64,000 nt of DNA from Escherichia sp. MOD1-EC7003. GTDB taxonomy: Bacteria; Pseudomonadota; Gammaproteobacteria; Enterobacterales; Enterobacteriaceae. Made by a program: the position numbers and the translations under genes. The stretch covers positions 1 through 64,000 of the forward strand of contig NZ_PTRE01000015.1 in NCBI RefSeq assembly GCF_002965065.1, in the 5' to 3' direction. The notes under the pieces are model-generated. The model worked only from the letters and a program-made list of their open reading frames with translations. It did not search any database and was not told where the DNA came from. Below are positions 48,930 through 58,455 of the stretch, in pieces; position 1 is the first letter of the stretch; every line of letters starts with the position of its first letter.

Positions 48930-48965
48930 TTCTTGTGTCGATATTAAGTAAACCGGAATCTGAAG

Positions 48966-51900
48966 ATGTCTGAACCACGTTTCGTACACCTGCGGGTGCA
49001 CAGCGACTACTCGATGATCGATGGCCTGGCCAAAACCGCGCCGCTGGTAAAAAAGGCGGCGGCGTTGGGCATGCCAGCACTGGCGATCACCGATTTCACC
49101 AACCTTTGCGGTCTGGTGAAGTTCTACGGAGCGGGACATGGCGCAGGGATTAAGCCCATCGTCGGGGCAGATTTTAACGTTCAGAGCGAACTGCTGGGTG
49201 ATGAGTTAACCCACCTGACGGTGCTGGCGGCGAACAATACTGGCTACCAGAATCTGACGTTGCTGATCTCAAAAGCGTATCAGCGCGGTTACGGTGCCGC
49301 CGGGCCGATCATTGATCGCAACTGGCTTATCGAATTAAACGAAGGGCTGATCCTCCTTTCCGGCGGGCGCATGGGCGACGTTGGACGCAGTCTTTTGCGT
49401 GGTAACAGCGCACTGGTAGATGAGTGTGTCGCGTTTTATGAAGAACACTTCCCGGATCGCTATTTTCTCGAGCTGATCCGCACCGGCAGGCCGGACGAAG
49501 AAAGCTACCTGCACGCGGCGGTGGAACTGGCAGAAGTGCGCGGTTTGCCCGTCGTGGCGACCAATGACGTTCGCTTTATCGACAGCAGCGACTTTGATGC
49601 ACACGAAATCCGCGTCGCGATCCACGACGGCTTTACCCTCGACGATCCTAAACGCCCGCGTAACTATTCGCCGCAGCAATATATGCGTAGCGAAGAGGAG
49701 ATGTGCGAGCTGTTTGCCGACATCCCCGAAGCCCTTGCCAACACCGTTGAGATCGCCAAACGCTGTAATGTGACTGTGCGTCTGGGTGAATACTTCCTGC
49801 CGCAGTTCCCGACCGGAGACATGAGTACCGAAGATTATCTGGTCAAGCGTGCAAAAGAAGGGCTGGAAGAGCGTCTGGCATTTTTATTCCCTGATGAGGA
49901 AAAACGTCTTCAGCGTCGCCCGGAATATGACGAGCGTCTGGAGACTGAACTTCAGGTTATCAACCAGATGGGCTTCCCGGGTTACTTCCTCATCGTTATG
50001 GAATTTATCCAGTGGTCGAAGGATAACGGCGTACCGGTCGGGCCAGGCCGTGGTTCTGGTGCAGGTTCACTGGTGGCCTATGCGCTAAAAATCACCGACC
50101 TCGATCCGCTGGAATTTGACCTGCTGTTCGAACGTTTCCTTAACCCGGAACGTGTCTCCATGCCTGACTTCGACGTTGACTTCTGTATGGAGAAACGCGA
50201 CCAGGTTATTGAACACGTGGCAGACATGTACGGTCGTGATGCGGTATCGCAGATCATTACCTTCGGTACGATGGCGGCAAAAGCGGTGATCCGCGACGTA
50301 GGCCGCGTGCTGGGGCATCCATACGGCTTTGTCGATCGTATCTCGAAACTGATCCCGCCCGATCCGGGGATGACGCTGGCGAAAGCGTTTGAAGCCGAGC
50401 CGCAGCTGCCGGAAATCTACGAAGCGGATGAAGAGGTTAAGGCGCTGATCGACATGGCGCGCAAACTGGAAGGGGTGACCCGTAACGCCGGTAAGCACGC
50501 CGGTGGGGTGGTTATCGCGCCGACCAAAATAACTGATTTTGCGCCGCTTTATTGCGATGAAGAGGGCAAACATCCAGTCACTCAATTTGATAAAAGTGAC
50601 GTTGAATACGCCGGGCTGGTGAAGTTCGACTTCCTCGGTTTGCGTACGCTTACCATCATCAACTGGGCGCTGGAGATGATCAATAAGCGGCGGGCGAAGA
50701 ATGGTGAGCCACCGCTGGATATCGCCGCGATCCCGCTGGATGACAAGAAAAGTTTCGACATGCTGCAACGCTCGGAAACCACGGCGGTATTCCAGCTTGA
50801 ATCGCGCGGCATGAAGGACCTGATCAAGCGTCTGCAACCTGACTGCTTCGAAGATATGATCGCACTGGTGGCGCTGTTCCGTCCCGGTCCGTTGCAATCA
50901 GGGATGGTAGATAACTTTATCGACCGTAAACATGGCCGCGAAGAGATCTCCTATCCGGACGTGCAATGGCAGCATGAAAGCCTGAAACCGGTACTGGAGC
51001 CAACCTACGGTATCATCCTGTATCAGGAACAGGTCATGCAGATTGCGCAGGTGCTTTCTGGTTATACCCTCGGTGGCGCAGATATGCTGCGTCGTGCGAT
51101 GGGTAAGAAAAAGCCGGAAGAGATGGCTAAGCAGCGTTCTGTATTTGCTGAAGGTGCAGAAAAGAACGGAATTAACGCCGAACTGGCGATGAAAATCTTC
51201 GATCTGGTGGAGAAATTCGCTGGTTACGGATTTAACAAATCACACTCTGCGGCCTATGCTTTGGTGTCATATCAAACGTTATGGCTGAAAGCGCATTATC
51301 CGGCAGAGTTTATGGCGGCGGTAATGACCGCAGATATGGACAACACCGAGAAGGTGGTGGGCCTGGTGGATGAGTGCTGGCGGATGGGGCTGAAAATCCT
51401 GCCACCAGATATAAACTCCGGTCTTTACCATTTCCACGTCAACGACGACGGTGAAATCGTGTATGGTATTGGCGCGATCAAAGGGGTAGGTGAAGGTCCG
51501 ATTGAGGCGATCATCGAAGCCCGTAATAAAGGCGGCTACTTCCGCGAACTGTTTGATCTCTGCGCCCGTACCGACACTAAAAAGTTAAACCGGCGAGTGC
51601 TGGAAAAACTGATCATGTCCGGGGCGTTTGACCGCCTTGGGCCACACCGCGCGGCGCTGATGAACTCGCTGGGCGATGCGTTAAAAGCCGCAGATCAACA
51701 CGCGAAAGCGGAAGCCATCGGTCAGGCCGATATGTTCGGCGTGCTGGCTGAAGAGCCGGAACAAATTGAACAATCCTACGCCAGCTGCCAACCGTGGCCG
51801 GAGCAGGTGGTATTAGATGGGGAACGTGAAACATTAGGTCTGTACCTGACCGGACACCCTATCAATCAGTATTTAAAAGAGATTGAGCGTTATGTCGGAG

Positions 51901-52448
51901 GCGTAAGGCTGAAAGACATGCACCCGACAGAACGTGGTAAAGTCACCACGGCTGCGGGGCTCGTTGTTGCCGCGCGGGTTATGGTCACCAAGCGCGGCAA
52001 TCGTATCGGTATCTGCACGCTGGATGACCGTTCCGGGCGCCTGGAAGTCATGTTGTTTACTGACGCCCTGGATAAATACCAGCAATTGCTGGAAAAAGAC
52101 CGCATACTTATCGTCAGCGGACAGGTCAGCTTTGATGACTTCAGCGGCGGGCTTAAAATGACCGCTCGCGAAGTGATGGATATTGACGAAGCCCGGGAAA
52201 AATATGCTCGCGGGCTTGCTATCTCGCTGACGGACAGGCAAATTGATGACCAGCTTTTAAACCGACTCCGTCAGTCTCTGGAACCCCACCGCTCTGGGAC
52301 AATTCCAGTACATCTCTACTATCAGAGGGCGGATGCACGTGCGCGGTTGCGTTTTGGCGCGACGTGGCGTGTCTCTCCGAGCGATCGTTTATTAAACGAT
52401 CTCCGTGGCCTCATTGGTTCGGAGCAGGTGGAACTGGAGTTTGACTAA
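48966..52448 (+). CDS. dnaE: DNA polymerase III alpha subunit
   Basis: DnaE is the replicative polymerase subunit. The 1160-residue protein has the N-terminal PHP domain ([15 protein letters not shown] onward, to about residue 270), the palm with PDFDVDFC (Asp401 and Asp403) and Asp555 in a later strand, the fingers, then helix-hairpin-helix, beta-clamp-binding, OB-fold (about 985-1070) and tau-binding C-terminal parts. Length equals K-12. No substitution in the catalytic motifs is seen. It is followed by accA after 12 bases. Confidence 0.98.
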   Translation: MSEPRFVHLRVHSDYSMIDGLAKTAPLVKKAAALGMPALAITDFTNLCGLVKFYGAGHGAGIKPIVGADFNVQSELLGDELTHLTVLAANNTGYQNLTLLISKAYQRGYGAAGPIIDRNWLIELNEGLILLSGGRMGDVGRSLLRGNSALVDECVAFYEEHFPDRYFLELIRTGRPDEESYLHAAVELAEVRGLPVVATNDVRFIDSSDFDAHEIRVAIHDGFTLDDPKRPRNYSPQQYMRSEEEMCELFADIPEALANTVEIAKRCNVTVRLGEYFLPQFPTGDMSTEDYLVKRAKEGLEERLAFLFPDEEKRLQRRPEYDERLETELQVINQMGFPGYFLIVMEFIQWSKDNGVPVGPGRGSGAGSLVAYALKITDLDPLEFDLLFERFLNPERVSMPDFDVDFCMEKRDQVIEHVADMYGRDAVSQIITFGTMAAKAVIRDVGRVLGHPYGFVDRISKLIPPDPGMTLAKAFEAEPQLPEIYEADEEVKALIDMARKLEGVTRNAGKHAGGVVIAPTKITDFAPLYCDEEGKHPVTQFDKSDVEYAGLVKFDFLGLRTLTIINWALEMINKRRAKNGEPPLDIAAIPLDDKKSFDMLQRSETTAVFQLESRGMKDLIKRLQPDCFEDMIALVALFRPGPLQSGMVDNFIDRKHGREEISYPDVQWQHESLKPVLEPTYGIILYQEQVMQIAQVLSGYTLGGADMLRRAMGKKKPEEMAKQRSVFAEGAEKNGINAELAMKIFDLVEKFAGYGFNKSHSAAYALVSYQTLWLKAHYPAEFMAAVMTADMDNTEKVVGLVDECWRMGLKILPPDINSGLYHFHVNDDGEIVYGIGAIKGVGEGPIEAIIEARNKGGYFRELFDLCARTDTKKLNRRVLEKLIMSGAFDRLGPHRAALMNSLGDALKAADQHAKAEAIGQADMFGVLAEEPEQIEQSYASCQPWPEQVVLDGERETLGLYLTGHPINQYLKEIERYVGGVRLKDMHPTERGKVTTAAGLVVAARVMVTKRGNRIGICTLDDRSGRLEVMLFTDALDKYQQLLEKDRILIVSGQVSFDDFSGGLKMTAREVMDIDEAREKYARGLAISLTDRQIDDQLLNRLRQSLEPHRSGTIPVHLYYQRADARARLRFGATWRVSPSDRLLNDLRGLIGSEQVELEFD

Positions 52449-52460
52449 TACAGGAATACT

Positions 52461-53420
52461 ATGAGTCTGAATTTCCTTGATTTTGAACAGCCGATTGCAG
52501 AGCTGGAAGCGAAAATCGATTCTCTGACTGCGGTTAGCCGCCAGGATGAGAAACTGGATATTAACATCGATGAAGAAGTGCATCGTCTGCGTGAAAAAAG
52601 CGTAGAACTGACGCGTAAAATCTTCGCCGATCTCGGTGCATGGCAGATTGCGCAACTGGCACGCCATCCACAGCGCCCTTATACCCTGGATTACGTTCGC
52701 CTGGCATTTGATGAATTTGACGAACTGGCTGGCGACCGCGCGTATGCAGACGATAAAGCTATCGTCGGTGGTATCGCCCGTCTCGATGGTCGTCCGGTGA
52801 TGATCATTGGTCATCAAAAAGGGCGTGAAACCAAAGAAAAAATTCGCCGTAACTTTGGTATGCCAGCGCCAGAAGGTTACCGCAAAGCACTGCGTCTGAT
52901 GCAAATGGCTGAACGCTTTAAGATGCCAATCATCACTTTTATCGACACCCCAGGGGCTTATCCGGGCGTGGGCGCAGAAGAACGCGGGCAGTCTGAAGCC
53001 ATTGCACGCAACCTGCGTGAAATGTCTCGCCTTAGCGTACCGACTATCTGCACCGTTATCGGGGAAGGTGGTTCTGGTGGTGCACTGGCGATTGGCGTGG
53101 GTGATAAAGTGAATATGTTGCAATACAGCACCTATTCCGTTATCTCGCCGGAAGGTTGCGCGTCCATTCTGTGGAAGAGCGCCGACAAAGCGCCGCTGGC
53201 GGCTGAAGCGATGGGGATCATCGCTCCGCGTCTGAAAGAACTGAAACTGATCGACTCCATCATCCCGGAACCGCTGGGTGGCGCCCACCGTAACCCGGAA
53301 GCGATGGCGGCATCTTTGAAAGCGCAACTGCTGGCAGATCTGGCCGATCTCGATGTGTTAAGCACTGAAGATTTAAAAAATCGTCGTTATCAGCGCCTGA
53401 TGAGCTACGGCTACGCGTAA
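52461..53420 (+). CDS. accA: Acetyl-CoA carboxylase carboxyltransferase subunit alpha
   Basis: AccA with AccD transfers the carboxyl from biotin on AccB to acetyl-CoA, giving malonyl-CoA for fatty-acid synthesis. The 319-residue protein has the crotonase-like core with [18 protein letters not shown] (near residue 158) and [15 protein letters not shown] (near 204), which form the oxyanion hole. An N-terminal coiled-coil of about 90 residues precedes it. Length equals K-12. It ends the rseP-to-accA run; a terminator follows, whereas in K-12 ldcC comes next. Confidence 0.97.
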
Positions 53421-53437
53421 TCAGCAAATGTTCTGAA

Positions 53438-53462
53438 AAGGGTCACTTCGGTGGCCCTTCTT
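53438..53462 (+). terminator. Intrinsic terminator of accA
   Basis: AAGGGTCAC pairs with GTGGCCCTT around TTCG (one mismatch), followed by CTTTG. It lies 18 bases after the accA stop and isolates accA from the small gene that follows. Confidence 0.8.
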
Positions 53463-53641
53463 TGTATGTAGTTTATTTCGTCATATTATAAATATGTTTC
53501 GATAATCTTACTTTCGCTTTCCCCAGCCATAAAATTCTTGAACTCACGTTGATAACTCCGATTTCGGAGGCATATACCAATATACACAGTGGTTAAAAAA
53601 TAATAACCTTATCAGGTTTATAGAATTTTTAAGGATAAAAT

Positions 53642-53896
53642 ATGAAAGCAATTTTAGGATTTGATCGTCTTCTTATGCCGAGTGTACTGGTGTTTTTTTA
53701 CTGGCTGGCTATGGTGCTGACACTGATCGGCGGTGTCATCTTCATATTTAGCGGAAGCATTATCTTGGGGTTAGTTTATACCGTCATTGGTCTTATTAGC
53801 TGTCGTATGACTTTCGAATTAATTATGATAGCGTTTAAGAATAACGAATATTTGCGCCGCATTGCCGAGAGTGTTAGCAAGAATAGTGCAGAGTAA
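53642..53896 (+). CDS. Small DUF4282 membrane protein
   Basis: This 84-residue protein has two predicted membrane helices (about residues 15-37 and 39-65) and a charged C-terminus (KNNEYLRRIAESVSKN). The pattern FDRLLMPSVLVFFYWL...GLVYTVIGLISCRMTFELIMIAF...NNEYLRRI fits the DUF4282 family, whose function is unknown. The ATG follows AAGGA at good spacing. The upstream DNA is AT-rich and holds a small palindrome (CTCCGATTTCGGAG near 53556), and a terminator follows the stop. It stands where K-12 has ldcC (lysine decarboxylase), which is absent here. AT-rich codons suggest it is not part of the original essential block. Confidence 0.85.
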   Translation: MKAILGFDRLLMPSVLVFFYWLAMVLTLIGGVIFIFSGSIILGLVYTVIGLISCRMTFELIMIAFKNNEYLRRIAESVSKNSAE

Positions 53897-53923
53897 TCCC
53901 CCGCAAAGCGCCTCATCAGGCCG

Positions 53924-53962
53924 CATCTCAACCGCTATTACAGGCGTTTGAGATGTTGTTTT
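53924..53962 (+). terminator. Hairpin terminator after the DUF4282 gene
   Basis: CATCTCAA and TTGAGATG are inverted, with further CGC/GCG pairing inside, and are followed by TTGTTTT. The stem lies 28 bases after the stop. Confidence 0.65.
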
Positions 53963-54060
53963 AAATTCAGTGTAAATGTCTGATTCATCTTTCCTGTAAT
54001 TTATGCGTATTATCAATATATAGCGATGCACGTGCGGATCATATCAATGCAGGAGATTCT

Positions 54061-54450
54061 ATGTTGGGTTTAAAACAGGTTCACCATATTGCGATTATTG
54101 CGACGGATTATGCGGTGAGCAAAGCTTTCTACTGCGATATTCTCGGTTTCACATTGCAAAGCGAAGTTTATCGCGAAGCGCGCGACTCGTGGAAAGGGGA
54201 TTTGGCGCTTAATGGGCAATATGTGATTGAGCTTTTCTCATTTCCGTTCCCGCCGGAGCGCCCCAGCCGACCGGAGGCTTGTGGTCTGCGTCATCTGGCT
54301 TTTAGCGTTGATGATATCGATGCGGCAGTGGCGCATCTTGAAAGTCATAATGTGAAGTGCGAAGCCATACGTGTCGATCCATACACGCAAAAACGCTTCA
54401 CGTTCTTTAATGATCCGGACGGGCTGCCGTTGGAACTGTATGAGCAGTAA
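54061..54450 (+). CDS. yaeR: VOC family (glyoxalase-like) protein YaeR
   Basis: This 129-residue protein has the vicinal-oxygen-chelate fold of glyoxalase I and dioxygenases, with the paired beta-alpha-beta repeats and metal ligands His8/9 (VHHIAI), the LRHLAFSV histidine (near residue 80) and the terminal LPLELYE glutamate. The substrate is unknown. Length equals K-12. It lies 64 bases before tilS with a terminator-like hairpin between. Confidence 0.92.
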   Translation: MLGLKQVHHIAIIATDYAVSKAFYCDILGFTLQSEVYREARDSWKGDLALNGQYVIELFSFPFPPERPSRPEACGLRHLAFSVDDIDAAVAHLESHNVKCEAIRVDPYTQKRFTFFNDPDGLPLELYEQ

Positions 54451-54470
54451 GACTTGTCATCGCCACATTT

Positions 54471-54489
54471 GCCCGGTAACGTGCCGGGC
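54471..54489 (+). terminator. Hairpin between yaeR and tilS
   Basis: GCCCGG pairs with CCGGGC around TAACGTG, 21 bases after the yaeR stop and 26 before tilS. The tail ATTGCTACTG has few T residues. Confidence 0.55.
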
Positions 54490-54514
54490 ATTGCTACTGT
54501 AAAATCGCACCATC

Positions 54515-55813
54515 ATGACACTCACTCTCAATAGACAACTTCTCACCTCACGCCATATTCTGGTGGCCTTTAGCGGCGGGCTTGACTCCACCGTTCTGCT
54601 GCATCAGTTGGTGCAGTGGCAGACGGAAAATCCGGGCGTCACTCTGCGCGCTATCCATGTGCATCACGGTTTAAGTGCCAATGCTGATGCCTGGGTTATG
54701 CATTGTGAAAACATCTGCCAACAGTGGCAGGTGCCGCTGGTGGTCGAGCGTGTACAACTTGCGCAAGAAGGACTGGGCATTGAGGCCCAGGCGCGGCAGG
54801 CACGTTATCAGGCATTTGCGCGTACTCTGTTACCCGGTGAAGTACTGGTTACGGCGCAGCATCTTGACGATCAATGTGAAACCTTTCTGCTGGCGCTAAA
54901 ACGCGGTAGCGGTCCTGCCGGGCTTTCGGCTATGGGGGAAATCTCGGAGTTTGCTGGAACGCGGCTTATCCGCCCGTTGCTCGCCCGCACGCGGGGAGAA
55001 CTGGAGCAGTGGGCGCGTGAGCATGATTTACGTTGGATTGAAGACGAAAGTAATCAGGATGATAGCTACGATCGTAACTTCCTGCGCCTGCGTGTGGTGC
55101 CGTTATTGCAGCAGCGTTGGCCGCATTTTGCCGAATCAACGGCCCGCAGCGCCGCACTTTGTGCTGAACAAGAGAGCCTGTTAGATGAACTGCTGGCAGA
55201 TGATTTGGCGCACTGCCAAATGCCGCAGGGGACGCTGCAGATTGCGCCAATGCTGGCGATGAGTGATGTCCGTCGCGCGGCGATTATCCGCCGCTGGCTG
55301 GCAGGACAGAATGCACCGATGCCTTCCCGCGACGCGCTGGTGAGGATCTGGCAGGAAGTGGCGCTGGCGCGAGAGGATGCTTCCCCCTGTTTACGTTTGG
55401 GCGCCTTTGAAATCCGACGCTATCAGTCGCAACTGTGGTGGATTAAATCCGTCACCGGGCAAAGCGAAACCATTGTGCCGTGGCAGGCCTGGCAACAGCC
55501 GCTGGAATTACCGGCAACTCTGGGAAGTGTACAGCTTACTGCGGGGGGCGATATTCGCCCTCCACGTGCAGACGAAGCAGTCAGCGTGCGTTTCAAAGCG
55601 CCAGGATTGCTGCATATTGTCGGGCGCAACGGTGGACGTAAGCTGAAGAAAATCTGGCAGGAACTGGGTGTGCCGCCGTGGCTGCGTGATACTACGCCGC
55701 TGCTGTTTTATGGCGAAACACTGATTGCGGCGGCAGGGGTTTTTGTTACGCAAGAAGGTGTGGCTGAAGGAGAGAATGGCGTAATTTTTGTCTGGCAGAA
55801 AACGCTTAGTTAA
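54515..55813 (+). CDS. tilS: tRNA(Ile)-lysidine synthase
   Basis: TilS attaches lysine to cytidine 34 of the tRNA(Ile) with anticodon CAU, changing its charging from Met to Ile and its codon from AUG to AUA; it is essential. The 432-residue protein has the PP-loop SGGLDS at residues 20-25 (ATP pyrophosphatase), the HHGLSANA segment (near 51), and C-terminal tRNA-binding domains. Length equals K-12. A REP unit follows before convergent rof. Confidence 0.97.
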   Translation: MTLTLNRQLLTSRHILVAFSGGLDSTVLLHQLVQWQTENPGVTLRAIHVHHGLSANADAWVMHCENICQQWQVPLVVERVQLAQEGLGIEAQARQARYQAFARTLLPGEVLVTAQHLDDQCETFLLALKRGSGPAGLSAMGEISEFAGTRLIRPLLARTRGELEQWAREHDLRWIEDESNQDDSYDRNFLRLRVVPLLQQRWPHFAESTARSAALCAEQESLLDELLADDLAHCQMPQGTLQIAPMLAMSDVRRAAIIRRWLAGQNAPMPSRDALVRIWQEVALAREDASPCLRLGAFEIRRYQSQLWWIKSVTGQSETIVPWQAWQQPLELPATLGSVQLTAGGDIRPPRADEAVSVRFKAPGLLHIVGRNGGRKLKKIWQELGVPPWLRDTTPLLFYGETLIAAAGVFVTQEGVAEGENGVIFVWQKTLS

Positions 55814-55820
55814 GGGAAAA

Positions 55821-55851
55821 CCGGATAAGACGCTTCAAACGTCGCATCCGG
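55821..55851. repeat. REP unit between convergent tilS and rof
   Basis: CCGGATAAGACGC and GCGTC-type arms close as CCGGATAAGACG...CGTCGCATCCGG, a single REP palindrome eight bases after the tilS stop and 10 before the rof end. Confidence 0.8.
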
Positions 55852-55861
55852 CGAAAGTCAA

Positions 55862-56122
55862 TCAGGACTCGCTTACCACCACCGTACCAATTTCCGGGTG
55901 GCTAAAGCTGGTAATTTTATCCAGGCGCAACTCGCGGGTTTCGCCAGCGGCCTCGACGACCAGATACTCCACATTTTTGCGGGAGACTAAATCGCTGGCT
56001 TTTGCCTGCAATTTTTCGCCATCTTTCAACTCAAGTGTCAGCATTAAATGATGCTGGCAGGCGAGCTCAAGATTATCGTAATCATCACAATTAATGGGTT
56101 GATACGTATCATTCATTGACAT
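55862..56122 (-). CDS. rof: Rho-binding antiterminator (Rof)
   Basis: Rof (YaeO) binds the primary RNA site of Rho and blocks Rho-dependent termination. It is a small seven-strand barrel similar to Sm folds. The protein is 86 residues from the ATG at 56122 (MSMNDTYQP); the ATG two codons later gives the 84 residues usually quoted. GGTGAG lies five bases before the first ATG and eleven before the second, so both are possible. The start overlaps the end of yaeP, which indicates coupled expression. Rof is relevant here because the fhuA stop codon could expose its mRNA to Rho. Confidence 0.93.
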
Positions 56123-56309
56123 AATCGCTCACCAGTAAGTTTGCCGCAGCGTATGCTGCTTTTTCCCTTACAGCTTCAGAAAGGGCGTCGTCGGCAGCCA
56201 TTTCATTCAGCACCTTCAAAACGCAGCCCAGCGCGTCCGGAACGTATCCTAAGTCTCCGCTGGCGATTTCCGCGTACCGCTTGCGTATTAACTCACAATA
56301 TTTTTCCAC
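56109..56309 (-). CDS. yaeP: UPF0253 family protein YaeP
   Basis: This is a 66-residue conserved enterobacterial protein of unknown function, predicted to be all helical and acidic, with no signal peptide. The start codon is GTG at 56309 (MEKYCEL), preceded by GGAGG, which supports this start. The end overlaps rof by 14 bases, so the two probably work or are regulated together. Length equals K-12. Confidence 0.9.
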
Positions 56310-56474
56310 ATGCCCTCCTGTCAGTACTCTGACTTAACCGTGGATGCAAGTCTAAGCCTACGAAGATAAACCCTGTTTCGCAAGATGACTATACCACACT
56401 CATTTCTGCAATATCAGCGCCGCAACTGCACGTATTCCGTTACAATGGCCTCCTGATTCGAAAGGAGTTTTCTT

Positions 56475-57020
56475 ATGGCGCTTAAAGCGACAATTTATAA
56501 AGCGACGGTTAATGTGGCCGATCTCGACCGCAACCAGTTTCTCGATGCCTCTCTGACGCTGGCGCGCCACCCTTCAGAAACCCAGGAGCGTATGATGCTG
56601 CGCCTGCTGGCGTGGTTGAAATATGCCGATGAACGTCTGCAATTTACCCGAGGTTTGTGTGCCGATGATGAGCCGGAAGCGTGGCTGCGTAACGATCACC
56701 TGGGCATTGATTTGTGGATTGAACTGGGGCTACCGGATGAGCGGCGGATTAAGAAAGCCTGCACCCAGGCCGCAGAGGTGGCGCTGTTTGCCTATAATAG
56801 TCGGGCGGCGCAAATCTGGTGGCAGCAAAATCAGCGTAAATGTGCACAGTTTGCCAATCTTTCCGTCTGGTATCTGGACGATGAGCAACTGGCAAAAGTG
56901 AGCGCCTTTGCCGATCGTACCATGACGCTGCAGGCAACGATTCAGGATGGGGTGATTTGGTTATCGGATGATAAGAATAATCTGGAAGTAAACTTAATCG
57001 CCTGGCAACGACCTTCATGA
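56475..57020 (+). CDS. yaeQ: YaeQ family protein
   Basis: This 181-residue protein belongs to the YaeQ family, whose fold resembles PD-(D/E)xK nucleases; the role is not established. It was once proposed to compensate for loss of RfaH. Segments such as [17 protein letters not shown] (near residue 33) and [17 protein letters not shown] (near 82), with acidic and lysine residues, fit a nuclease-like core. The end overlaps the arfB start by four bases. Length equals K-12. Confidence 0.92.
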   Translation: MALKATIYKATVNVADLDRNQFLDASLTLARHPSETQERMMLRLLAWLKYADERLQFTRGLCADDEPEAWLRNDHLGIDLWIELGLPDERRIKKACTQAAEVALFAYNSRAAQIWWQQNQRKCAQFANLSVWYLDDEQLAKVSAFADRTMTLQATIQDGVIWLSDDKNNLEVNLIAWQRPS

Positions 57021-57439
57021 TTGTGATTTCCCGACATGTTACTATCCCCGATGGCGAACTTGAGATCACCGCCATCCGTGCGCAGGGCGCGGGCGGGCAG
57101 CATGTTAATAAGACTTCAACGGCTATTCATCTGCGTTTTGACATTCGGGCGTCCAGCCTGCCAGAGTATTACAAAGAGCGCCTGCTTGCCGCTAGTCATC
57201 ATTTGATCAGCAGTGATGGAGTGATAGTCATTAAGGCACAGGAATACCGCAGCCAGGAACTGAACCGCGAAGCGGCGCTGGCCCGGCTGGTGGCTGTGAT
57301 TAAAGAATTAACAACAGAACAAAAAGCCCGACGACCGACACGACCTACCCGTGCATCGAAAGAGCGCAGGCTGGCATCGAAATCACAAAAATCAAGCGTG
57401 AAGGCGTTGCGTGGCAAAGTGCGCAGCGGTCGGGAATAA
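57017..57439 (+). CDS. arfB: Alternative ribosome-rescue factor ArfB
   Basis: ArfB (YaeJ) frees ribosomes stalled on mRNAs lacking a stop codon by hydrolysing peptidyl-tRNA. The 140-residue protein has the GGQ motif at residues 26-28 ([10 protein letters not shown]), shared with class I release factors. Its basic C-terminal tail ([20 protein letters not shown]), which enters the empty mRNA channel, is present. The ATG overlaps yaeQ. The start of nlpE follows after 13 bases. Confidence 0.96.
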   Translation: MIVISRHVTIPDGELEITAIRAQGAGGQHVNKTSTAIHLRFDIRASSLPEYYKERLLAASHHLISSDGVIVIKAQEYRSQELNREAALARLVAVIKELTTEQKARRPTRPTRASKERRLASKSQKSSVKALRGKVRSGRE

Positions 57440-57452
57440 AAAGAAGGAATGG

Positions 57453-58163
57453 ATGGTGAAAAAAGCGATAGTGACAGCGATGGCTGTTATCAGCCTCTTT
57501 ACACTGATGGGATGTAATAATCGGGCCGAAGTCGACACGCTTTCTTCGGCGCAGGCAGCCGAACTGAAACCGATGCCGCAAAGTTGGCGTGGCGTGCTGC
57601 CGTGTGCTGATTGCGAAGGAATCGAAACCTCTCTGTTCCTCGAAAAAGAGGGAACATGGGTGATGAATGAGCGTTATCTGGGGGCGCGTGAAGAGCCTTC
57701 ATCCTTTGCTTCCTACGGTACATGGGCGCGAACCGCTGACAAGCTGGTATTAACCGACAGTAAAGGTGAAAAGTCATATTATCGGGCGAAAGGAGATGCA
57801 CTGGAGATGCTCGATCGTGAAGGCAATCCAATTGAATCGCAGTTCAACTACACGCTGGAACCGGCTCGATCCAGCTTACCCATGACGCCGATGCCCCTGC
57901 GGGGCATGTATTTTTATATGGCTGATGTGGCGACCTTCACTGATTGCGCGACCGGAAAACGTTTCATGGTGGCGAATAACGCAGAGCTGGAGCGTGGCTA
58001 CCTGACCGCGCGTGGTAACAGTGAAAAACCGGTGTTACTGTCAGTAGAAGGTCACTTTACGCTGGAGGCTAATCCGGATACCGGTGCGCCGACCAAAGTA
58101 TTCATGCCCGATACGGCAGGTAAATTTTATCCGAACCAGGATTGTAGTAGTTTGGGGCAGTAA
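57453..58163 (+). CDS. nlpE: Outer-membrane lipoprotein NlpE (CutF)
   Basis: NlpE senses surface contact and lipoprotein trafficking faults and activates the Cpx response, and is linked to copper tolerance. The 236-residue precursor has a lipobox LMGC with Cys21, an N-terminal domain with a CADC motif (near residues 51-54), and a C-terminal OB-like domain with two cysteines (DCATGK and QDCSS). AAGAAGGA stands upstream of ATG 57453, which decides this start over an in-frame GTG 42 bases earlier. In K-12 yaeF follows; here it is missing. Confidence 0.96.
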   Translation: MVKKAIVTAMAVISLFTLMGCNNRAEVDTLSSAQAAELKPMPQSWRGVLPCADCEGIETSLFLEKEGTWVMNERYLGAREEPSSFASYGTWARTADKLVLTDSKGEKSYYRAKGDALEMLDREGNPIESQFNYTLEPARSSLPMTPMPLRGMYFYMADVATFTDCATGKRFMVANNAELERGYLTARGNSEKPVLLSVEGHFTLEANPDTGAPTKVFMPDTAGKFYPNQDCSSLGQ

Positions 58164-58195
58164 TCCGTCTTGAGACTGAAGCAAACGAAAAAATA

Positions 58196-58293
58196 GCCTG
58201 ATGCGCTGCGCTTATCAGGCCTACAACATATAATGCAATATTTTGAATTAGCTCGATTTGTAGGCCAGGTAAGGCGTTCACGCCGCATCCGGC
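58196..58293. repeat. REP pair (BIME) between nlpE and proS
   Basis: GCCTGATGCGCTGCGCTTATCAGGC (58196-58220) and GGCCAGGTAAGGCGTTCACGCCGCATCCGGC (58263-58293) are two REP units facing each other. The 62-codon frame across this region is only repeat DNA. In K-12 yaeF lies in this interval. Confidence 0.85.
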
Positions 58294-58420
58294 ATTTTGT
58301 GCTCGAGGCTGGCTTTTATCACTGGGTCAGCCCAATAAAGCGACTCGCTTTAATAAAAGAAAGCAGGGGAGAAGCAGGCGGCAGTACGCCTTTGGTTTAT
58401 CCATTTTTACAATCCATGTA

Positions 58421-58451
58421 AGAAAGGGCCCTGAAATTCAGGACCCTTTCT
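58421..58451. terminator. Terminator hairpin of proS
   Basis: AGAAAGGGCCCTGAA and TTCAGGACCCTTTCT pair almost fully (13 of 15) with a one-base loop region, just beyond the proS stop. On the minus strand it is followed by TACATGG, so the T-run lies within the stem (TTTCT). It may also serve transcription from nlpE. Confidence 0.7.
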
Positions 58452-58455
58452 GGCA

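Noticed and set aside
58233-58421. 62-codon frame between nlpE and proS
   Set aside because: It consists of a REP unit and flanking DNA, with no conserved protein features.
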